Assembly (NCBI GenBank): GCA_026874595.1
Contig: CM049308.1
Location: forward strand, 39,606,527-39,670,526
DNA from: Sipunculus nudus
Taxonomy: Eukaryota; Annelida; Sipuncula; Golfingiida; Sipunculidae
Direction: 5' to 3'
Length of the DNA: 64,000 nucleotides
In this document: one piece after another, positions 57,571-64,000 of the stretch
Layout: each line of letters starts with the position of its first letter
Numbering within the stretch: position 1 is the first letter of the stretch
Made by a program: the position numbers and the translations under genes
The notes under the pieces: generated by a model
The model's input: the letters and a program-made list of their open reading frames with translations, nothing else
Told to the model about the DNA's origin: nothing
Database searches by the model: none

Positions 57571-58180
57571 GAAATCCGTAAAAGGTTGCCTCGATGAAAA
57601 AGGGGGGTTTGGATCCTTCCCCCCCCCCACACCACCCTGGATCTGCTTCTGCATACAGTAGCTGAAAAAAAATCTCTGATGTCAAGTGCAACCACTTGTA
57701 CACATGCTCCTTGTGTATTTTGTTTACAAAAGTACAAAGATGCAAGTTGAACAAGGCTGAATGCTGAAGAGTATCCCTAACTCTACACAAAACCATTAGA
57801 AATCAAGCTATAAGTGAACATTTGCAATAGACAAACATAAGATTCCACATGAAATAAATGCCTGTACACACAAAATCAACATACGATGACCTTTCATAAC
57901 TCCATAACTTATATTTTTCTGCTATTTGATCCTTATTACCAAAGAATACTGTGGTTGAATTTTGGTTTGCAAGGTTTTCAATTTCAAAATATTCCTTAAT
58001 GGTTATTATCACAAAAAAAACCCTTATAAAATAATTATACATCTTTATGTTACTTGCTGATGAAAAGTTGCTATAATAAAAATATCAGATCTTGCAAAGT
58101 ATCTATGAAATTATGAATACTAATTCCAACTTGTTTGATGTTGCCTCAGGTCCCTGTCCACTTAGCAAAACCTCGGACAT

Positions 58181-58186
58181 TTTATT
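58181..58186 (-). terminator. Candidate polyadenylation signal of POLR2G
   Basis: AATAAA on the - strand (TTTATT on +), about 320 nt after the stop codon. Other candidates lie near 57386 and 57406, so the true 3' end is uncertain. Confidence 0.3.
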
Positions 58187-58503
58187 CTATATAATTAATT
58201 TACATAATGAAACATATTATGTGTGTAGGTTAGTGAATGGTGACCTCATGAAAATGGAACCCTGGTGAAACAATGAAAATGTAAAATTGCGAAATATCAA
58301 CCTCAGGAACCTTTGTCAACTAGAGTATTCTTCTGTAATGGCTATGAGATGTAGTTTTCATTCATCCAGGCAGATAATGTAGACAACTTCCTGCAGTGTA
58401 TCCAGAAACCCCTAGGCATAATGTTACAGAGGTATCTAATCCAGGTTGAGAAATAAACTGTTTTCCACTGTCCTTTGCAGCATTCATATCTCTTCTAGGA
58501 TTG

Positions 58504-59726
58504 CTATCCAACCAAACCTGAATAATAAAATGGGACATTATGGTTGTTTGTAAAGCTTAATCAGCCACTGAAAAAAGATTATATCAGTCACTTAGTAGCA
58601 GTTTAATACATTCTCCTGAAGTTCTTTAATGAACAAACCCAAAACTGGTACAAACATTACCAACAGTAGTTCCACTTATTATCTGTGACACAAACTGCAT
58701 GAAACAAAAAATCAAAAGTAAACTCACCTTTGACAAACAAATCAGGACCTTAAGTAATCAAAGACAATGATCTGCATATTATTCTGTCTGCTTACCAGTA
58801 ATCCCTTGTCATATGGAAGTCTTGTTAATTTATATAAGCACGGAGGTGAAAATATTTGCCCATAGGTACTTCAATTTAAATAACCTGCAAAAGACTGATT
58901 AACATGACATTTGAACTCACCTAAATAATCATCCATCAATGAGCCAATAGCAAACTGAAAATAAATAAGTACAAAGCTCAGAGATTAAATCACAAATTGT
59001 ATGAACCATATACAGTCTTACCTAATGCCTTTAACCACATCTTCATGTGTGACATTTACATAAACATCATAAAAAAACAAACATCATAAAAAAACCTGAA
59101 AAATGTGTAAAATAAAACTATGATCTAGCTGAATTTAGCAACTGCAGAATTGGGCCATTGTCTCCATATAAAGCATATTGCAGTGAAGCATTTAAATTTA
59201 ATTATATTTATGAAAATAAACATATATATTTCTGTATTTCAATACAAACTTTTAAATTTAAATGCAGCAAATCACAAAAATAACAAGTAAATTCGTGGAA
59301 TTATGTCCCCTTCTTTGGCCTCTTGTTGTCATTTATGCTTGCCTTAACAATGTTTTATTTTTTTTTTGGCCTGAAGATTCATGCTTGCCATAACAATGAT
59401 TTAGTTTTTATTTTTTATACATGAAAGCAATCAGTGACCAAAATTTGAATGTAATCAGATAATATTTAGGAAAGTTATCGCATTAAAACAAAAATGTGAC
59501 AGACTGACATAGGGACAGACAGACCCAAATCAATATCCCCCGTTCCATGGAAGCAGGGGCATAAATTCAGATTTTTATTTAAATATATAGAATATATGCA
59601 CTTAAGTTGACTTAATATCCACATTTCCAGTTTTGATAAAGCAATAGCACTTACAATATCTGAGGCATCCACTCTTGTACCTACAATCTTCATGCGGATC
59701 TCATCATCTTGCTGTATTACCATATC
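58504..59726 (-). CDS. POLR2G: POLR2G (RPB7, RNA polymerase II subunit), last three coding exons
   Basis: RPB7 pairs with RPB4 to form the stalk of RNA polymerase II in the nucleus, where it helps initiation and binds emerging RNA. Only the C-terminal part (~40 of about 172 residues) is in the window. On the - strand: exon 59726-59655 (24 codons, holding IQQDDEIRMKIVGTRVD and ending SDI), exon 58954-58921 (FAIGSLMDDYL plus one base) and exon 58517-58504 (GLVG then TAG, 58506-58504). Splice sites are CAG before each exon, with GTAAGT (59654-59649) and GTGAG (58920-58916) donors, and phases agree. I know the family's end as DDYLGLVS; here the last residue is Gly. Upstream exons are not found up to 64000, so the intron before 59726 exceeds 4.2 kb. 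Confidence 0.93.
59400..59560 (-). repeat. Single inverted unit of the GTCTGTCTG / GCGATAACTTT repeat in a POLR2G intron
   Basis: The + strand reads CAGTGACCAAAATTTGAATG, AATATTTAGGAAAGTTATCG and ACAGACAGACC. This is the reverse complement of the unit repeated at 27300-27815. Confidence 0.75.
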
Positions 59727-62700
59727 CTGGAGCAAGATTTGGTCATGATTTATAAACCATCTTTAAACAATCAATAACTCTAATGTGGTGATGCTGATCG
59801 AATGAACTTAATCATGAACAAGTGAATCGGTCATGATGTCATGATGCTCAGCTAATTTCTGACATTGAGACATTCTATAAACTTGGGATTGCTGTCATTT
59901 TAGCCCTTTAGCAATTGTGTCTGTGGCAGTTTTGAACAATTTAATGCATGATTTCCCTTCAAACTTTCATGGCTGAAGGCAAAATTTCTCATTGAAACCA
60001 CGAACACAAAATGAGAGTCTAATTTTCTAAGTGCTAAGACACAAAAACACGTTATTCACAGAATATAGGTCACAGTGCAGAATTTTTGGTAAGGTAGGGT
60101 GATCACAATAGCTCAGATGACCTATGGTCAGTTGAGCAAAAAAGGAATTATCACAAAAATATATATACCCATGGCATCAAATGATTTGAATGATCTTGTC
60201 ATTCATTCTTCTGTGATAAAAAATATATTAAGAGTTCACTAACCTCCAAAAACGCATGTCCTTTTTACTACTATTCTATACTTCTTTCTATCTTGTAAGC
60301 AAAGAAGTGCATGTTTTTGCTTGTTAAAAGATCAATATATATAAGGTGTGCATATATGTTAATATGATTTCGCACTTAGTACAAAGTACTCCTTAAGACT
60401 GAGTGGACCTTTTTAATTACTGGTACATCAAATGAACACTGATGCTGCCTGAAATGACAGTCAAATTCCATCAGCTCCATCAGTATGGATTACTTACACC
60501 AATTCAAGTTTTCATGTGACATATGTATTGCTCTTTCTCTACCAGTTCATGAAATTTCCAAATATTTGATAAAGAGGCTTTAGTATAATGCAATGGGATA
60601 TTTATTTTGCAGAGTCTCTACTGTTTCTGCTTTAGTTCCGGCTAACATTTAACTTATGGTTTGTTTATATGTAAGATGCTGTAGTGATATAATAAGAACT
60701 AAGGGTGTAACAATTAGTGGTGTGCTGATTTTTCAATTTTAATTGATGTGTCCTTTTCTTTCAAAATTGATTAAATAGATTGCATTTTGCATAATCAATT
60801 AAAAACAAATATGTATGCACATGCAAAGAATCTTATCCTGTTCAGAGATATACAATCACAAAGTAACACACAGCATCAAAACAGTACCTTGCGCAGCCAA
60901 CAATCATACGATGGTATGTCAACCCAAGATGTGGATGGATCGATGGTTTTATTATGAATACCAATGTACATGTAAGATGGACATTTTACTAGGGACATTA
61001 TTTTAGGTACTAGTATACAGCAGAGATCTAGGTTATATAGAATATACATGAAATAATCAATTAATTATCAATCATAGATCGTTTTTATTTTTCAAACATC
61101 AATTATGTTTTTAAAACCATTTCCTACCACTAGTAACAATGCATCAAAGAATAGATGCACTGAATTGCAAGCCCTCCTTTTAATTGTAATCAACTAGATG
61201 TGATCAGATGAAGGTCTTGAGAGGGCCCCCTAGAGTGAATTGATATATACTGAAACTTGTCCAATCATCCCTGTGAATGCAGAAAGATGAAACTCTTAGG
61301 GATATGACATTCAAAAGACAAGGGACCCATGGGTCACGGCGCTCAGTTGATCGTGATTGGACTATAAATGTTTCTCCACTGTGATACTATATCGAGTCGA
61401 TAAAGTTTATGAATATCATGGACATGTTGGGCTATTATAAAGGAATGTAATGTAATATGTGAGTAAATGATAAATGAAATTACCTGACTGATGGATTAAT
61501 AAGGTAAAATATAGTGGTTTATTTTTTATTTATTTAGGAGGGGTTGAAAATTGTGATATATTTGAGCAAATATGAATGCAATGACAGCAGTAATAAGCAG
61601 TAGTAGAATGATGATAAGGCTATTTGTTGAAGGATCTAAAGTGTATGGTAGTCTGCAAGCTTTCAATTTGACAGATATGATGTTATGATTAACTATGCTG
61701 ATGAAGTGATTTATGAATTTGTGACTGTATGACACAATATCTCTTTAGTCTTGACAAGGTACATTATTGTGATGCCCACTATGTCTACATATTACACAAT
61801 ATTGACATAATTTCTGGCATGTACGTAGGTACCTATGGACGAATAGTTATACAAAATATTAAAGTATGAATATATGTGATTCATCTAGTTCTTGCTTACT
61901 GAGGCTGACTTTGGGATGGGGTTCGGAGAAGGGAAAAGTGAGGGCAGCATGAAGGTGGATGCAGAAATATTCTATTGTAATGTTTTTCATTTATATAAGA
62001 ATATGAAAAGCTAAGAGGAAAGGGGCCCTCCTACATGGTTATAGTAAAGTTCTAAATATATGATTGCAACTAATACACTGACAAGACTGTCATGAAGAAA
62101 AACAGTAAAAGTTTTGAGATACTGTGATGCATATGAAAATTTACAGATTGACAGGCAAGTGGACAGAATGGACTAATACCTTTATTTCACTTTCAAGGGA
62201 ATAATGCATTTAAGTTTATATATAAGCCTATTTATTAGCATATCCACTTTCCCATTAAGAAGTTTTTTTTATTTACAGATTTTATATATTTTTAATTAAA
62301 AACTGAAAATATAAGTTAAAATATTAGAATTGTTGCAAAAGTTGCAATCATTATATATACAGAGTAAAAAAAAAAACTGAAACTAAAAGTTAAAATATTA
62401 GAATTGTTGCAAAAGTTGCTATCATTATATATCCAGAGTGTAGCTCATTTTGGGTCATATTATGCATACACATATATTTTATTATTTTTAAATCATAAAT
62501 GTTTAAACTGCCACAACATGGCATCTACAAGAATATTCCTTGAATCACTATTAAAAAATTTTGCACATTGGAGTTTTCAGTACATGCTTATTTTTATTCA
62601 CCAAAATAAAATAAAAGATTCAGTAAATTTGATAAAATAAAAATTCTTTTCAAATAAAGTATACACACTGTTGGTTGGATGAGGGACAAACAATATCATT

Positions 62701-62769
62701 GTGCTAATTACTATCCCAGTTTTAAATTATTACTGGAATTAATAGTCAATTTCACACCTGGTGAAGTTT
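59727..62769. other. Probable POLR2G intron, no exon recognised
   Basis: I searched by eye for the preceding RPB7 exon on the - strand and did not find it. The region is AT-rich with short A/T runs. A direct repeat of ~75 bp (AAGTTAAAATATTAGAATTG) occurs at about 62310 and 62388. No other gene is supported. Confidence 0.5.
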
Positions 62770-64000
62770 TTAGCTCAGCTGACTTTCAGTCATGCTGAGC
62801 TATAGCGATCACTCTTTGTCCGTCGTCCGTCTGTCTGTCTGTCCGTCTGTCCGTTAACCTGGCACAAATCGTAACCGCTGGACTTAGAATCTTGTAACTT
62901 TACATTCTGAGAGGTCAATGAAAAATCTCCTTGGAAACCAGAAATTAGGTCTCTGTTACCCATATCCTTCGAGCTATTGGGCCCCAAAGTACCCCCCAGA
63001 ATAGTCAAAATTTTCATACAAAAACTTTAATATCTCATTAACTACATCACTGATGGTCATGATTTTTGGCATACATATTTATCATGAGATGTTTCATCAG
63101 TTCCTGCAGATTGGTGGTGCCACCTGTATTTTTAGATTTTTTACGAATTTTTTTCTCTATTTTTGAGACCTTTAAAAATGTGAACTGTTAACAGGGCACA
63201 AATCATAAAGACTGGACCTAGAATCTTCATTCTTGACACAGTGAGAGACCTATGAAAAGTCTCCATGGAAACCAGAAATTAGGTCTCTGTTACCCATATC
63301 CTTTGAGCTATGAGGCCCCAAAGTACCCCCCAGAATAGTGAAAAATTTCATACAAAAACTTCAATATCTCATTCACTACATCACTGATGGTCATGATTTT
63401 TGGCATACATATTAATCATGAGATGTTTCATCAGTTTCTGCAGACTGCGGACGCCATCTGTATTTTTTCGATTTTTTACGATTTTTTTCTCTATTTTTGA
63501 GACCTTTAAAAATGTGGACATCTGTTAACAGGGCAAAAATCGTAAAGACTGGACCTAGAATCTTCATTCCTGACATTCTGAGAGACCTATGAAAAGTCTC
63601 CATGGAAACTAGAAATTAGGTCTCTATTACCCATATCCTCAAAGCTATGGGGCCCCAAAGTACTCCCAAGAATAGTGAACAATTTCATACAAAAACTTCA
63701 ATATCTCATTAACTACATCACTGATGGTCATGATTTTTGGCATACATATTAATCATGCGTTGTTTCATCAGTTTCTGCAGCCTGGTGGCGCAACCTATAT
63801 TTTTTGATTTTTTACGAATTTTTTCCTCTATTTTTGAGACCTTTAAAAATGTGGACATCTGTTAACAGGGCACAAATCGTTAAGACTGGATCTAGAAGCT
63901 TTATTCTTGATATTCTGAGAGACCTATGAAAAGTCTCCATGGAAACCAAAAATTAGGTCTCTGTTACCCATATCCTTTGAGCTATGAGGCCCCAAAGTAC
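62770..64000 (+). repeat. ~337-bp tandem repeat, about 3.5 units, running off the right edge
   Basis: It begins with a hairpin-like lead, AGCTCAGCTGAC ... CATGCTGAGCTATAG, then GTCCGTCTGTCTGTCTGTCC. Units follow with GGGCACAAATCGTAA, GACCTAGAATCTTCATTC, CTCCATGGAAACCAGAAATT, ATATCTCATTAACTACATCA, GGTCATGATTTTTGGCATAC and CTCTATTTTTGAGACCTTTA. The last phrase recurs near 63154, 63490 and 63827 (period about 337). Units are about 90 percent alike by eye. Single decayed units occur at 15945-17030, 19800-19930 and 45260-45450. Confidence 0.9.

Larger units (their letters stand above)
40290..57745 (+). repeat. Segmental duplication, copy B (contains SLC22 gene B)
   Basis: Direct-orientation counterpart of 17030-29645. 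The start is near ATTCTATGCGCTGTGTGTAA (40311). The extra length is explained by insertions: intron 2 (+0.7 kb), intron 3 (+2.5 kb, including a 164-bp tandem repeat), intron 7 (+0.45 kb), an enlarged intron-8 minisatellite (+0.9 kb), a TTAA element in the 3' UTR and a 0.7-kb DNA element at 55585. Confidence 0.85.

Noticed and set aside
61526-61735. - strand frame of 69 codons with a hydrophobic stretch
   Set aside because: AT-rich, no splice signals or family motif, and inside what should be a POLR2G intron. Chance is the simpler explanation.

Overview
The window is eukaryotic nuclear DNA: AT-rich, intron-containing and crowded with decayed transposons, microsatellites and minisatellites. An L1/Tx1-like LINE, a Ty3/Gypsy element with a PNMA-like gag, tRNA-derived SINEs, many (TA)n runs and Gtctgtctg-type tandem repeats suggest a marine invertebrate, most likely a bivalve or other mollusc. 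The species assignment is inference.

Layout. 1-2.27 kb: non-coding, with a 167-bp tandem duplication. 2.28-6.36 kb: a nearly full-length but broken LINE. 6.6-9.25 kb: a microsatellite, a foldback element, an array of seven CTCF-consensus-like motifs in ~88-bp repeats, and further tandem modules. 9.3-13.8 kb: a degenerate Gypsy element. 13.8-17 kb: non-coding DNA with a dispersed repeat split by a SINE.

17.03-29.65 kb and 40.29-57.75 kb are the two halves of a direct segmental duplication. Each carries a complete ten-exon SLC22-family (organic cation/anion transporter) gene on the + strand. All exon lengths match between copies except the last. Gene A predicts 575 aa. Gene B predicts 570 aa, because a 1-bp insertion rewrites its C-terminus. 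All nine introns in both copies are GT-AG. Intron 1 of both genes holds a minisatellite whose unit repeats the exon-2 splice acceptor and the first bases of exon 2. Intron 8 of both holds another minisatellite, greatly enlarged in B.

The 29.65-40.29 kb spacer and the two copies hold several DNA transposons with recognisable ends. They include a ~0.7-kb family with TACGCTC termini and 9-bp target duplications (two copies in opposite orientation), TTAA-flanked elements and a hAT-like element with an 8-bp duplication. There is also a 5'-inverted LINE. Because the region is duplicated, several insertions have an empty site in the paralogous copy and can be ordered in time.

58.5-59.73 kb on the - strand holds the last three coding exons of POLR2G (RNA polymerase II subunit RPB7). 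The rest of that gene must lie beyond the right edge. 62.77-64 kb is a ~337-bp tandem repeat related to copies elsewhere in the window. The three host genes (two transporters, one polymerase subunit) are not functionally linked; they are only neighbours.
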